From contig JALOBU010000017.1 of assembly GCA_023228145.1 (NCBI GenBank), forward strand, positions 1-59,415: DNA of 59,415 bases. Direction: 5' to 3'. Origin of the DNA: Bacteroidales bacterium (GTDB lineage Bacteria; Bacteroidota; Bacteroidia; Bacteroidales; CAIWKO01). The notes under the pieces were generated by a model, which was not told where the DNA came from, did not search any database, and saw only the letters and a program-made list of their open reading frames with translations. Positions within the stretch are counted from its first letter, which is position 1; each line of letters begins with the position of its first letter. Both the position numbers and the translations under genes were made by a program. This document shows, piece by piece, positions 17,201-26,388 of the stretch.

Positions 17201-18598
17201 ATGTCGGATTATTTTGATGAGCCGGAAAGTTTTGGCGATGTTGAAGATATAGAAGTGTCTTTACTGGTGAACCGTTTTGAAAATATGCTGAAGCATGAGA
17301 AACCGGTATTTTTTGATGTTTATGAATTTGTGGATATCATTGATTACTATCTGGAATCTGATAACACCGAAAAATCAAGGCTTGCGTTGCAGTATGCCAT
17401 TGATTTGCATCCCGCTTCCGATACCCTGAAACTTCGTCAGGCGATGCATTATGCTTATCAAAATGAAAAAGATAAAGCTTTGCACATCCTCAAAAGCATC
17501 AACCCCTCATCAGACAAGGAATCCGAGCTGATTTTCACCCGGGCAAATATTTTCAGCCGGCTGAAAATGCATCACAATTCGGTAAGGGAGTTTCAGAAAC
17601 TGATTCACGTTTGGGACGACCCCTCAGAAATTTACATGAATATTGCCTATGAATATGAAAATTCCGGCGATTACTTGAAAGCTATTCAATGCCTTAAGTC
17701 GGCGATAAAAAAAAATATCATCTGCGACAGCATGCTTTACGAATTGGGCTATTGCTTTGAGATGCTGAATAAAAAAGAAGAAGCCATCGATTTTTTTCAA
17801 AAATATATTGATAGCAACCCTTATTCCGAAGTGGCATGGTTTAATCTGGCCATAGCATTTAGCAATACGGGACAGTTTGAGAAAGCCATTGAAGCCAATG
17901 ATTACGCAATTGCCATTGACGACAATTTCGCTTCGGCTTATTACAATAAAGCCTTTGCTTTGAAAGAATTAAAATGTTATAATCAGGCTGCGGAAACCTT
18001 CAAAGAATTGATTGCTGTTCAATACCAGGATGCGATGGTATATTATAATATTGGTGAATGTTATGAAAAGGAAGGCAACTGGAATAATGCCATTTTATAT
18101 TATAACAAAGCCCTTGAACTGGATGAGTTCTTTGCCGAAGCTTGGGCAGGATTGGGATGTGTGTATGAAGAGATAGGAAACAACCCGAAAGCTTTGTTAT
18201 ATACCCAGAAAGCTGTTGAAGTGGAACCCATCAATGATGGATACTGGTATATTCTGGGTGACATACTGATGAAAATGGCTCAATATGAGCAGGCCTTGAA
18301 AGCATATTTGAAAGTAGCGGAGCTGATACCTAATCACAATGAAATATGGATTAATATTTCTGAAGCAAAATTCAGTATGGGCGAAACACACTCGGCTATT
18401 GAGGTTATCCTCAAAAGCATTAAACAACAACCTGATAACGCATCCTTATGCTATCGTCTTGCTGCCTATCTTGCTTATGCAGGCAGGGACAAAGAGGCAA
18501 ATGAAGCATACAAACATGCGCTAACCCTTGACCCGGGCAAAAATGAAGAAGTGTTTTTATTTGCACCCGAATTAAGGTATCATCCGGCTTTTTCCTAA
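17201..18598 (+). CDS. Tetratricopeptide-repeat protein
   Basis: 465 residues, no signal peptide or membrane segment. At least nine TPR units run from about residue 55 to 450 (for example YMNIAYEYENSGDYLKAIQC, WFNLAIAFSNTGQFEKAIEA, YYNIGECYEKEGNWNNAILY). The N-terminus is acidic (DYFDEPESFGDVEDIEV). It is a cytoplasmic scaffold-type protein; its partner is unknown. This architecture is common and conserved in Bacteroidota. It has its own -7 box, divergent from glmM. Confidence 0.85.
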   Translation: MSDYFDEPESFGDVEDIEVSLLVNRFENMLKHEKPVFFDVYEFVDIIDYYLESDNTEKSRLALQYAIDLHPASDTLKLRQAMHYAYQNEKDKALHILKSINPSSDKESELIFTRANIFSRLKMHHNSVREFQKLIHVWDDPSEIYMNIAYEYENSGDYLKAIQCLKSAIKKNIICDSMLYELGYCFEMLNKKEEAIDFFQKYIDSNPYSEVAWFNLAIAFSNTGQFEKAIEANDYAIAIDDNFASAYYNKAFALKELKCYNQAAETFKELIAVQYQDAMVYYNIGECYEKEGNWNNAILYYNKALELDEFFAEAWAGLGCVYEEIGNNPKALLYTQKAVEVEPINDGYWYILGDILMKMAQYEQALKAYLKVAELIPNHNEIWINISEAKFSMGETHSAIEVILKSIKQQPDNASLCYRLAAYLAYAGRDKEANEAYKHALTLDPGKNEEVFLFAPELRYHPAFS

Positions 18599-18680
18599 AA
18601 CAGATGATGTAAAAAAAATTGATTTTTTGATTTAAAACACTTAAAAGTATTTTTTAGCCTAATGAGCTTATAAAAATGGC

Positions 18681-18688
18681 TAAATTTG
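18681..18688 (+). promoter_or_regulatory. -7 box TAAATTTG for the DedA-aroE operon
   Basis: It overlaps the in-frame TTG at 18686, which therefore cannot be the start. ATG 18704 is 15 bp downstream. Confidence 0.6.
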
Positions 18689-18703
18689 GCGCAAATTTTA
18701 ATT

Positions 18704-19396
18704 ATGATTCTGATACAAAAAATTACTCAAACAATTGATACTACCAGAATGCTTGCTGCAGAGACACATTCAGGTATTACTGCATGGATAGCCAACTTTG
18801 CTACCAATTTTATTGAGACAACAGGTTATGCTGGCGTGATGATTTTGATGATGCTTGAGAGCATGGTAGCTCCTGTTCCCAGCGAGGCTGTAATGCCATT
18901 CGCCGGTTTTGCCATATATGAAGGGACACTCGGATGGGCCGGTGTAATTATTTTTAGCACGCTAGGAAGCATTATCGGTTCGCTGATTGGTTACTGGATG
19001 GGAGCTAAAGGAGGGAGGCCGCTTGTGGAAAAATGGGGAAAATATTTGTTACTCGATAAGCATGATCTCGATATAACAGAAAAATGGTTTAACAAACGCG
19101 GAGATATTACTGTTTTCGTCTGCCGTTTTATTCCTGTTGTGCGCCATGTAATCTCCATACCAGCAGGCATGGGGAAAATGAATCTGCTACGTTTTTCGAT
19201 TTACACCATTATTGGCGCAGGCATATGGAATACCATTCTCTCTGTAGCAGGTTATTACCTTAGGGACAACTGGGGAGAGATTATGAAATACAGCCATATC
19301 ATTGATTATGTGGTTGTGGCATTGCTATTAATTATTGTAATATATTACGGTTACAAACTTCACAAAAACAGGAAGAAATCAAAGTACGCAGAATAG
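18704..19396 (+). CDS. DedA/SNARE-associated family membrane protein
   Basis: 230 residues from ATG 18704. A DedA-family inner-membrane protein: the ESMVAPVPSEAVMPFAG re-entrant region, GSIIGSLIGYWMGAKGG, then FVCRFIPVVRHVISIPAGMG, followed by further transmembrane helices and a Lys-rich tail. DedA proteins act in lipid-carrier (undecaprenyl phosphate) or phospholipid translocation. The F/CRFIPVVRH motif with its Arg residues is intact. The stop is immediately followed by the aroE ATG, so the two are co-transcribed. Confidence 0.9.
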   Translation: MILIQKITQTIDTTRMLAAETHSGITAWIANFATNFIETTGYAGVMILMMLESMVAPVPSEAVMPFAGFAIYEGTLGWAGVIIFSTLGSIIGSLIGYWMGAKGGRPLVEKWGKYLLLDKHDLDITEKWFNKRGDITVFVCRFIPVVRHVISIPAGMGKMNLLRFSIYTIIGAGIWNTILSVAGYYLRDNWGEIMKYSHIIDYVVVALLLIIVIYYGYKLHKNRKKSKYAE

Positions 19397-20140
19397 ATGC
19401 GCACATACGGATTAATTGGCTTCCCCCTCGGACATTCCTTTTCTGCAAAACTTTTCAACGAAAAATTTCTGCATGAAAATATTGAAGATGCGCAGTATAA
19501 ATTATTCCCATTGAATGATATTGGGCAATTGCTTACCTTAATTGAACAAAATCAAATATCAGGATTTAATATTACTATTCCTTATAAGCAAGCTATCATT
19601 CCTTATCTGGACGAAATTGATGCCGAAGCAGCAGCAGCAAGAGCTGTAAACACTGTAAAGATTGAAACCCGAAATAATAAATTTTTTTTGAAGGGATATA
19701 ACACCGATGTTTACGGTTTTAACAAATTACTTGAAAAGCAGAAACTGCCAAAGCAATACAAAGCGCTTATTTTGGGCACCGGTGGTAGTTCAAAGGCCGT
19801 ATCGTATGTGCTAAAACAAAAAGAAATTGATTTTAGTTTGGTTTCGCGCACACCAATGTGTGATAAAATATTGTCTTATTCAGGAATAACTGAAAAAATA
19901 ATTAATGAATATAAACTGATAATTAATACAACTCCCATGGGAATGTTTCCTGATGTGAATGCATTTCCTGACATTCCGTATTCTCTTATTACAAAAAATC
20001 ATTGCTGCATTGACTTGATTTATAACCCGGAAGAAACAATTTTTTTAAAGAAATGCGCGGCACAGGGTGCTTGGGTGTGTAATGGAATGCCGATGCTGAA
20101 AGCACAGGCGGAGGCATCCTGGAAAATTTGGAATGAATAA
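19397..20140 (+). CDS. aroE: Shikimate dehydrogenase
   Basis: 247 residues, at the short end of the family. It reduces 3-dehydroshikimate to shikimate with NADPH in aromatic amino-acid synthesis. Visible: the shikimate-binding GFPLGHSFSAKLFN, FNITIPYK with the catalytic Lys, NTDVYGF, the nucleotide-binding LGTGGSSKAV, INTTPMGM, and the C-terminal NGMPMLKAQAEASW. The start abuts the DedA stop. tRNA-Asp follows after 67 bp. Confidence 0.95.
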   Translation: MRTYGLIGFPLGHSFSAKLFNEKFLHENIEDAQYKLFPLNDIGQLLTLIEQNQISGFNITIPYKQAIIPYLDEIDAEAAAARAVNTVKIETRNNKFFLKGYNTDVYGFNKLLEKQKLPKQYKALILGTGGSSKAVSYVLKQKEIDFSLVSRTPMCDKILSYSGITEKIINEYKLIINTTPMGMFPDVNAFPDIPYSLITKNHCCIDLIYNPEETIFLKKCAAQGAWVCNGMPMLKAQAEASWKIWNE

Positions 20141-20164
20141 AAAATAAAAAAAAATTAATAAGGG

Positions 20165-20194
20165 TTGCTTGAATTCAAATTAATAGTATCTTTG
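20165..20194 (+). promoter_or_regulatory. Promoter of tRNA-Asp (TTG-N19-TATCTTTG)
   Basis: A -33 TTG at 20165-20167 and a -7 TATCTTTG at 20187-20194, separated by 19 bp, give a near-ideal Bacteroidota promoter. The predicted start is a few bases before the tRNA 5' end at 20208. Confidence 0.75.
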
Positions 20195-20207
20195 CACTCA
20201 TAATTCA

Positions 20208-20281
20208 GGTCTGGTAGTTCAGTTGGTTAGAATACGTGCCTGTCACGCACGGGGTCGCGGGTTCGAGTCCCGTCCAGACCG
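20208..20281 (+). tRNA. tRNA-Asp (GTC)
   Basis: 74 nt. The acceptor stem GGTCTGG pairs with CCAGACC (20274-20280), with discriminator G at 20281. Anticodon GTC is at 20242-20244 inside a TGCCTGTCACGCA stem-loop. The T-arm has GGTTCGAGTCC. The 3' CCA is not encoded. Own promoter upstream and a hairpin terminator immediately after. Confidence 0.97.
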
Positions 20282-20282
20282 C

Positions 20283-20312
20283 AAAAGGAAGCAAAAACAG
20301 CTTCCTTTTTTA
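20283..20312. terminator. Bidirectional terminator between tRNA-Asp and the TonB receptor
   Basis: Perfect 10-bp stem aaaaggaagc / gcttcctttt with a 7-nt loop, T-rich on one side and A-rich on the other. It can serve the plus-strand tRNA and the minus-strand receptor gene that ends at 20317. Confidence 0.85.
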
Positions 20313-20316
20313 TTTT

Positions 20317-22674
20317 CTAAAACTCTATCCTGTATGATGCCAGTGGTATCAGCGGAAGGTCGTGGATGTATTCAATTTCGTTGGTATAAACATTATAACG
20401 TATGCCGGCCACATTTTTGCGGTCAAGGATGTTTCCCAGTTCCACAGCAAACTCATGTGAACAGCGTCTGGCATTCAGGCGGTAACGCATGCGAATGTCA
20501 ATTTTTATAAAATCTTTTGTTTTCTTAGTGTAAGCCAGGGAGTCGATATACACTGCCCGGTGTTGCAGGGCCGATTGTTCCTCATCAATAGGAGTATAGC
20601 GCTGCCCGCCAACCTCAACGGCTTTGATGCTGAAACACAGTGAGCTGTTTTTCTTTTTGCCGATTTTAAATTCATAGCCTCCCAGCAGGTTGAACGCATA
20701 ATTGCTGTTGAAGCGCGTATTGCGTTCCATTTTATTGCAGCCGTAATACTTTGAATCGTAAAGGGATGCTGTGAACAGTATGTAGTAACCTCTGCTCAGG
20801 AATTTTTCAATGGTAAGCTCTATGCCGTAATTTCTGCCTTTGCCTTTATTTACAAGCTCCTTATTGGCGAAAGCGTCATCGGTGTTGCTGAAATTTATCA
20901 GAGACAAGTAAGCAGCTTCCGGCGATACCGGTATGCTTGTCAAGTGCTGATAATACACTTCTGTTTTTGCACGCCACATCTCGGCAAAAAGCCAATCGTA
21001 GCTTAGCACGGCATGGTAGCTTTTGGTGAAATCAAGTGATGTGTTTGGATGGGTGGTGTCGCTTCCGGAAGTAACTTCGGAATAATATATCTGAGAAGGT
21101 TGTGATTGTCCGTGCAGGCCAAAGCCCAGCGATAAACTATGCAGGTTGTTCACGGCATACTTAAGTGCAAGCCTTGGCTCAAAGCTTAATCGGTTGTTGT
21201 TTAAAAGATATAAAGCATGAAATCCCGGTGTGAGCGTAATTTTTTCATTGATATTGTATTTGTATTGCAGATAAGCCTGAAGCAAATTCAGCGAGCCATT
21301 GTAATCGTTTACTGTGTATTTGGCAGGAGTTCCGCTATATGAATAATAATAAGTGTTGTCGTCAAAATTTTGGTTGCGGAAGATGATGCCGGCTCTGAAA
21401 ATATGTTTTGTTGTTATTTTACTGTTGAATAATATGGAAACTATATTTGTTTGTTGTGATGTGGATTTCCTGTTTATTTTATACACTTCATAATCGGAGC
21501 CTGTGGAGTCTGTCAAATAATCGGGATTAAAATAGGAAGAGGCGATAATGGTTTTAAAATAGGAATTTTTTCCTGCGGGCATAAACCATGTTAGTGCACC
21601 GAAAGCCGAGCGGGAGCCTGAAATATCTCCGAATCGGTCGCCTGCATTATCCCATTGAGAAGAGTCTTTTTCGGGTCGGTAAACTGCCTTGCTGATGCCT
21701 CCCACACCGAAAAGCGAAATGTAGCCTTTTTTCAGAGGAAAATTCAGCTTAAAAGAAAGGTCCTGAAAATCGGGCACGGATTCCACGATTTTTATGCCGA
21801 TAAGGCTGAGCAGCGAAACGGTTGAATAGCGGTACGATGCAAGATACGAGGCCTGTTTCCCTTTGATGAAAGGCCCTTCGGTGCCGAATTCCACGCCGTT
21901 GGCGCCAATTTGTGCAATGTATTCGCGTTTTTCGTTATTGCCGTTTCTCAGCTTCAGGTCGAAAACTGCCGAGGTGGCATTGCCGTATTCCGGGGCAAAA
22001 GCGCCGCTGGAAAAATCGGAGTTGTCGAGCAGGTTGTTGTTTATCATGCTGATGGCACCTCCCGAGCTGCCAACCTCTGCAAAATGGTTGGGGTTGGGGA
22101 TTTCCACACCGTCGAGCCGCCACAAAACGCCCATAGGCGAATTGCCGCGCACCACAATGTCGTTGCGTTCGTCGGAAGGCATAGACACACCGGCAAAGTT
22201 GGCTGCCATGCGCGAAATATCGCCCCAGGAACCTGCGTATTTGTTGGTTTCTTCCACCGAAAATTGCCGGGTGCTGATGACAGCCATCTCATTGATGGTG
22301 TTTTGTTTTTTATTCCCGGCGGTGATGACCACCTCCTTACTGGTATAAATCTTTTCAGTAAGTTCTATGGTAAGTATCATTTCGTGTGCCGAACCGATTT
22401 CAATATTTTTTATGTAAAACTCTTCATAGCCAAGAAAGCTTACAGCGAGGCTCTGCCGGCCCACAGCTACGTTTTCGAGGCGGAATTTACCGTTGATATC
22501 TGTTGTTGTGCCACGTATGGGGTCGGTGTTCATCAGCACAACGTTGGCTCCCGGCAGGGGCATTTTTGTTTCTTTGTCAACTACAACACCCCTTATCGTT
22601 TGTGTGAGGTTTTGGGCAATACAAAAAATAGAAATACCTGAAATGAAGATAAATACTGCCAGCTGCCGCTTCAA
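20317..22674 (-). CDS. TonB-dependent receptor with carboxypeptidase-regulatory-like domain
   Basis: 785 residues. Signal peptide 1-20 is followed by a CarboxypepD_reg-like beta-sandwich (about 25-110: IRGVVVDKETKMPLPGANVV...GTTTDINGKF). The plug domain (about 120-230) contains RGNSPMGVLWRLDGVEIPNP. A 22-strand-type barrel ends in YRIEF with a terminal Phe. Outer-membrane importer energised by TonB; substrate unknown. It is not of the SusC type (no SusD neighbour). The start is TTG at 22674, forced by the signal peptide and the -7 box just upstream. Confidence 0.9.
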   Translation of the reverse strand: MKRQLAVFIFISGISIFCIAQNLTQTIRGVVVDKETKMPLPGANVVLMNTDPIRGTTTDINGKFRLENVAVGRQSLAVSFLGYEEFYIKNIEIGSAHEMILTIELTEKIYTSKEVVITAGNKKQNTINEMAVISTRQFSVEETNKYAGSWGDISRMAANFAGVSMPSDERNDIVVRGNSPMGVLWRLDGVEIPNPNHFAEVGSSGGAISMINNNLLDNSDFSSGAFAPEYGNATSAVFDLKLRNGNNEKREYIAQIGANGVEFGTEGPFIKGKQASYLASYRYSTVSLLSLIGIKIVESVPDFQDLSFKLNFPLKKGYISLFGVGGISKAVYRPEKDSSQWDNAGDRFGDISGSRSAFGALTWFMPAGKNSYFKTIIASSYFNPDYLTDSTGSDYEVYKINRKSTSQQTNIVSILFNSKITTKHIFRAGIIFRNQNFDDNTYYYSYSGTPAKYTVNDYNGSLNLLQAYLQYKYNINEKITLTPGFHALYLLNNNRLSFEPRLALKYAVNNLHSLSLGFGLHGQSQPSQIYYSEVTSGSDTTHPNTSLDFTKSYHAVLSYDWLFAEMWRAKTEVYYQHLTSIPVSPEAAYLSLINFSNTDDAFANKELVNKGKGRNYGIELTIEKFLSRGYYILFTASLYDSKYYGCNKMERNTRFNSNYAFNLLGGYEFKIGKKKNSSLCFSIKAVEVGGQRYTPIDEEQSALQHRAVYIDSLAYTKKTKDFIKIDIRMRYRLNARRCSHEFAVELGNILDRKNVAGIRYNVYTNEIEYIHDLPLIPLASYRIEF

Positions 22675-22690
22675 TTTTAGAGAATTTTTT

Positions 22691-22698
22691 CAAAGTTA
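22691..22698 (-). promoter_or_regulatory. -7 box TAACTTTG for the TonB receptor
   Basis: Minus-strand TAnnTTTG, 16 bp before the TTG start at 22674. No in-frame ATG lies between, supporting TTG. Confidence 0.6.
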
Positions 22699-22760
22699 AA
22701 AAAATATGTAAAATTTCCTGAATAAATAAAAACTACTTAATTTAGTGGAAAATTAAGATT

Positions 22761-23192
22761 ATGAAAAAAGCAGTTTTGTTTTTGTGCAGTACATTATTTA
22801 GTTTAACTGCATGCCAGACTTCCAAATTATCCGTAAACGGCGATACTGAAAAGCAATTCACCGCAACGTACATTAACTATATGGACCATGCCAATGGCCC
22901 CAAATATAAAAAGCTTATGGATGGACTTTCGCCTGAATACATTAAGAAAAATGATATAGACAAAGAGAAATACAAAGTGAATAATTACTCGGTATGGGGC
23001 TTTAGTATTGACTCGTACGATAACAAAGAAGGTCTTATTGTTACAAAAATATGGGGTGAGGAAAAAAGATGGATGCACCGTCTGACATTTAAAATAGTAA
23101 AAGAGAAAGGTAAAATGTATATGATGCCCTCGAAACATAGTGATGCTTATATTGACCCCTGGTATAAGGTTGATACATATATTAAGGAATAA
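22761..23192 (+). CDS. Putative lipoprotein, unknown family
   Basis: 143 residues with a lipoprotein signal: LFSLTAC with lipid-accepting C18. The remainder is a small mixed alpha/beta domain rich in Lys, Tyr and Trp (VNNYSVWGFSIDSYDNKEG, IWGEEKRWMHRLTFKIV). I do not recognise it. It is 45 bp upstream of the tocopherol-cyclase-like gene on the same strand, so the two may share a transcript. Confidence 0.6.
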   Translation: MKKAVLFLCSTLFSLTACQTSKLSVNGDTEKQFTATYINYMDHANGPKYKKLMDGLSPEYIKKNDIDKEKYKVNNYSVWGFSIDSYDNKEGLIVTKIWGEEKRWMHRLTFKIVKEKGKMYMMPSKHSDAYIDPWYKVDTYIKE

Positions 23193-23237
23193 TACTTCAC
23201 AATTTTTCCGCCTTTTTATCATTTAACTTCCTATTCT

Positions 23238-24338
23238 ATGAACAAAAATGCATACAAATTAAAAGGCCTGTTGGCAAAAAATGCTTACGACTGGTGGTGG
23301 CATTCGTTTACAGGCAGGGATGCCGAAACAGGAGAGTTAAAACCTTTTTTTATAGAATATTATGTTATTAATCCGGCTTTGTGGAAAGGGAAGAAGGTTT
23401 TCGGGCAGTTGAAGGAAAACAGTGCTGGGGATAAACGCCCCTGTTATGCAATGATAAAGGCAGGAAGCTGGGGAAGCGAAAAAGCGCAGATACATAACTT
23501 TTTTGATATGGATGCCTGCGAATTCTCATACCAGAAGTTGGATTGCAGGCTGGGGCAAAATATACTTACTGAAAATTTTTTAAAGGGAGAAGTAATTATT
23601 ACAAAAGAAGAATGCCTGCAGCACCCTGAATATATGACGGATGCCGGCCACATGAAATGGGAACTTCAGGTGAATAAAAAACTTTCCTATGATGTTGGGT
23701 ATGGTAGCTCAAAGATTTTTTCTTCTTTGGCTGTTTTCAGGATGTTCTGGCATGTACAGGGCATGATGAGTGAATTTCATGGAACTGTTGAATTTAATGG
23801 CAGAAAATACATTGTTGAACCGGAAACTTCTTACGGCTATCAGGATAAAAACTGGGGCAGGGATTACACCAACCCATGGATATGGCTTAACTGTAACAAT
23901 TTTGTGTCTCAAAAAACCGGAGAAAAAGTGACAAGCAGCCTGGATGTAGGCGGGGGCTGCCCTGTTGTTTTAGGCATTCCTCTGAAAAGGAAAATCCTTA
24001 CGGCGTTTTATTACGAAGGCCGCCTTTATGAATTTAATTTTTCAAAATTCTGGAAGTATTCGAAACAGTATTTTCATGTGTCGGAAGATGAGACCCATAT
24101 AAACTGGGAAGTCATATCAGAAAGCAGCAACCATCTTCTGGAAATAAAAATGAAATGCAGAAAAGACCTTATGTTGCTTGTTAATTATGAAAACCCGAAA
24201 GGGGAGAAGCACCACCGGAAGTTATGGAACGGAGGCCATGCCCAAGGCATGGTAAAGTTTTATAAAAAAGGTAAAAAGCTTGAATTAATAGATGAATTAA
24301 GGGCAGAATATGGCGGCTGTGAATACGGCGAATATTAA
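23238..24338 (+). CDS. Tocopherol cyclase-like (lipocalin-type) protein
   Basis: 366 residues, no signal peptide. It resembles the tocopherol cyclase-like family (two linked lipocalin-type beta-barrels): WWHSFTGRDAETGELKPFFIEYY near the N-terminus, WHVQGMMSEFHGTVEFNGR and YGYQDKNWGRDYTNPWIW in the centre, and a C-terminal second barrel. Plant and cyanobacterial members close the chromanol ring of tocopherol; bacteria without tocopherol also carry this family, with unknown substrates. No other tocopherol genes are in view. The enzyme activity is therefore uncertain; a hydrophobic ligand is inferred. Confidence 0.7.
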   Translation: MNKNAYKLKGLLAKNAYDWWWHSFTGRDAETGELKPFFIEYYVINPALWKGKKVFGQLKENSAGDKRPCYAMIKAGSWGSEKAQIHNFFDMDACEFSYQKLDCRLGQNILTENFLKGEVIITKEECLQHPEYMTDAGHMKWELQVNKKLSYDVGYGSSKIFSSLAVFRMFWHVQGMMSEFHGTVEFNGRKYIVEPETSYGYQDKNWGRDYTNPWIWLNCNNFVSQKTGEKVTSSLDVGGGCPVVLGIPLKRKILTAFYYEGRLYEFNFSKFWKYSKQYFHVSEDETHINWEVISESSNHLLEIKMKCRKDLMLLVNYENPKGEKHHRKLWNGGHAQGMVKFYKKGKKLELIDELRAEYGGCEYGEY

Positions 24339-24344
24339 TTTCTG

Positions 24345-24920
24345 TTAGTTGAGCTGTGGGTCAATGGGATAATTAACCCATTCGAGGTATTCTTTCCCGA
24401 GTTTTTTCACTGCGTTTGTCCAAAGGTTTTCAGAAGTATTTTTCAAAAGAAAAGCAGCGCTGGCTTTTGAAACTACCCAGGAATGAATGCGAAGCTCCTC
24501 TTCAAGTTGTTTGGGAGCCCAGCCGGAATAACCAATGTAAAAACGGATTTCGTCGGCTTTAAGTTCCCCGTTTTGAATCAGTCGGTTTACAGTATCTATC
24601 TTCCCTCCCCAATAAATACCGTTCATAATTTTTATGCTGTTTTCTATAAGGTCATTGCGTGTGTGGATAAAAAAGAGGCTGTCGGTTTTTACCGGGCCGC
24701 CGATATACAGTAAGCTGTCAAAATCATCAGGGAATAAGTTTTTCTCATTTTTCATAACATCCGATAGTTTTAATTCGGTAGGCTTGTTGAGTACCAATCC
24801 GAAAGTGCCTTCTTCGTTATGTTCTGCGAGCAAAATAATAGATCTCTTGAAATAGAAATCTTTTAAAAAAGGTTCCGAGATAAGAATGGTGCCCTGTGCC
24901 GGTTTTATGTTTGAATCCAT
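24345..24920 (-). CDS. YqgE/AlgH family protein (UPF0301)
   Basis: 191 residues, soluble. Family signature near the N-terminus: GTILISEPFL...FKRSIILLAEHNEEGTFGLVLNKP. Later YIGGPV and GYSGWAPKQLEEEL are diagnostic. The family is conserved but has no agreed biochemical role; AlgH was named as an alginate regulator in Pseudomonas. It converges with the cyclase-like gene (6-bp gap) and is divergent from murL. Confidence 0.92.
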   Translation of the reverse strand: MDSNIKPAQGTILISEPFLKDFYFKRSIILLAEHNEEGTFGLVLNKPTELKLSDVMKNEKNLFPDDFDSLLYIGGPVKTDSLFFIHTRNDLIENSIKIMNGIYWGGKIDTVNRLIQNGELKADEIRFYIGYSGWAPKQLEEELRIHSWVVSKASAAFLLKNTSENLWTNAVKKLGKEYLEWVNYPIDPQLN

Positions 24921-24968
24921 TTTATTGCCTCTCGGTTAATTTATTTAGCTGGTTTTTTATTTTACGTT

Positions 24969-24976
24969 TATCTTTG
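24969..24976 (+). promoter_or_regulatory. -7 box TATCTTTG for murL-murD2
   Basis: Exact TAnnTTTG, 41 bp before the TTG start at 25018. Confidence 0.55.
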
Positions 24977-25017
24977 TATTTGCTTTTGTATCATAATCAA
25001 AAATAATACCAACACAA

Positions 25018-26388
25018 TTGGCAGCAAGCGGCAATAATACAAAATTTTTTGAACTTCGTAAAAAATACCCTTTTTTTATTTATGAGGACTTTATCTATAA
25101 TGTTGATGATACAGGCTTGCATATTGTATATCACTTTAATTTAGCTGACAAGTTTAAATTTTCTCCTAAAATTTCTTTTCTTCCCAATAAGGCTGTCAAC
25201 ATCCAAAATATCCCGGTTCCACTGCTGGAGAATTTGATTTTTCATATTGGCATGATAGAAATGATAAGCTACTGGAAAGCAGCTTGCCCGCCCAAAATCA
25301 TGGTGAAGCCTTTTTATCTCGAAGCCCGGCAGCTACAATGGTGGAAAAATCTGTATTACAAAGGCATGGGCGAGTTTTTTTACCTGAATGGAATCACGAC
25401 AGATGCTGAATCCTTTGTAAGAATTGAATCATCTCAGAACAGAAAGTTAACAAAAACTGACATTATTACAGAACCTGCCTATCTGGTTCCTGTTGGAGGC
25501 GGAAAAGATTCTGCCATAACGCTTGAAATACTGAAAAAAGAAAACTCTGTTACCCCTTTTGTAATTAACCCGAGAAAGGCTATAGACGATTGCATTGCAA
25601 CTGCCGGCTTCAGCAGCAATGAAAGTGTTACTGTTCTCCGCAGCATCCATCCACAATTGCTTCAGCTTAATAAGCTGGGCTTTTTAAACGGGCATACGCC
25701 TTTCTCAGCTTTACTGGCTTTTGTTTCTTTACTGGCTTCCGCACTAAGCGGAAAAAAAAATATTGCACTTTCAAACGAATCGAGTGCCAATGAGTCCACT
25801 GTGAAGGGTAGTTTTGTAAACCATCAGTATTCGAAAACTTTTTCATTTGAAAGGGACTTCCGTAGTTATGTGAACGAATACATCACGGGCAGTATTAATT
25901 ATTTTAGTTTTTTAAGGCCTTTGCATGAAATACAGATTGCTTCCGTTTTTTCATCCATGCCTAAGTATTTCCCGGGCTTTAAAAGTTGCAATGCAGGAAG
26001 TAAAAAGGATGAATGGTGTTGCAATTGCCCAAAATGTTTATTTACATACATTATTTTATCTCCTTTTTTGGATGAAGGAGAACTTAAAAAAATATTCGGT
26101 GAAAATCTTTTGGATAAAGCATTCATGGAATATTATTTAAATCAGCTTACAGGCAATGAACCCGTGAAACCTTTTGAATGTGTTGGAACCATTGAAGAAG
26201 TGAATGTTGCACTTATCATGACTATGAAAAAATATAGCGGGAAGCTGCCTCTTTTGTTACAAGACTATAAAGAAAGCCATGCATATTTCCGTTACAAAGA
26301 TGTGGCAGCGGAAACACTTATAAAAAAATTGGGGAACGAACATTTTCTTAGCCCAGCTGAGTTAGAAATCTTAAAAAAATATGTTTAA
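25018..26388 (+). CDS. murL: UDP-MurNAc-L-Ala-L-Glu epimerase
   Basis: 456 residues from TTG 25018 (no in-frame ATG before about residue 78; a stop lies shortly upstream). Known for the family: MurL, first shown in Xanthomonas, uses ATP to epimerise the terminal L-Glu of UDP-MurNAc-L-Ala-L-Glu to D-Glu. Seen here: a PP-loop-like VGGGKDS (residues 159-165), NPRKAIDDCIATAGF, LSNESSANE, and a Cys cluster WCCNCPKC near residue 335. The gene overlaps the next one, a MurD2-type ligase, by one base (TAATG); this pairing supports the call. It would let the cell build peptidoglycan without free D-glutamate. Confidence 0.8.
   Translation: MAASGNNTKFFELRKKYPFFIYEDFIYNVDDTGLHIVYHFNLADKFKFSPKISFLPNKAVNIQNIPVPLLENLIFHIGMIEMISYWKAACPPKIMVKPFYLEARQLQWWKNLYYKGMGEFFYLNGITTDAESFVRIESSQNRKLTKTDIITEPAYLVPVGGGKDSAITLEILKKENSVTPFVINPRKAIDDCIATAGFSSNESVTVLRSIHPQLLQLNKLGFLNGHTPFSALLAFVSLLASALSGKKNIALSNESSANESTVKGSFVNHQYSKTFSFERDFRSYVNEYITGSINYFSFLRPLHEIQIASVFSSMPKYFPGFKSCNAGSKKDEWCCNCPKCLFTYIILSPFLDEGELKKIFGENLLDKAFMEYYLNQLTGNEPVKPFECVGTIEEVNVALIMTMKKYSGKLPLLLQDYKESHAYFRYKDVAAETLIKKLGNEHFLSPAELEILKKYV

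Noticed and set aside
20223..20510. ORF running through tRNA-Asp and the receptor 3' end
   Set aside because: It starts inside the tRNA and passes through its terminator; not a gene.
21910..22641. 243-residue plus-strand ORF opposite the TonB receptor
   Set aside because: Antisense shadow of a clear receptor gene; it has no recognisable domain and no promoter or start context.
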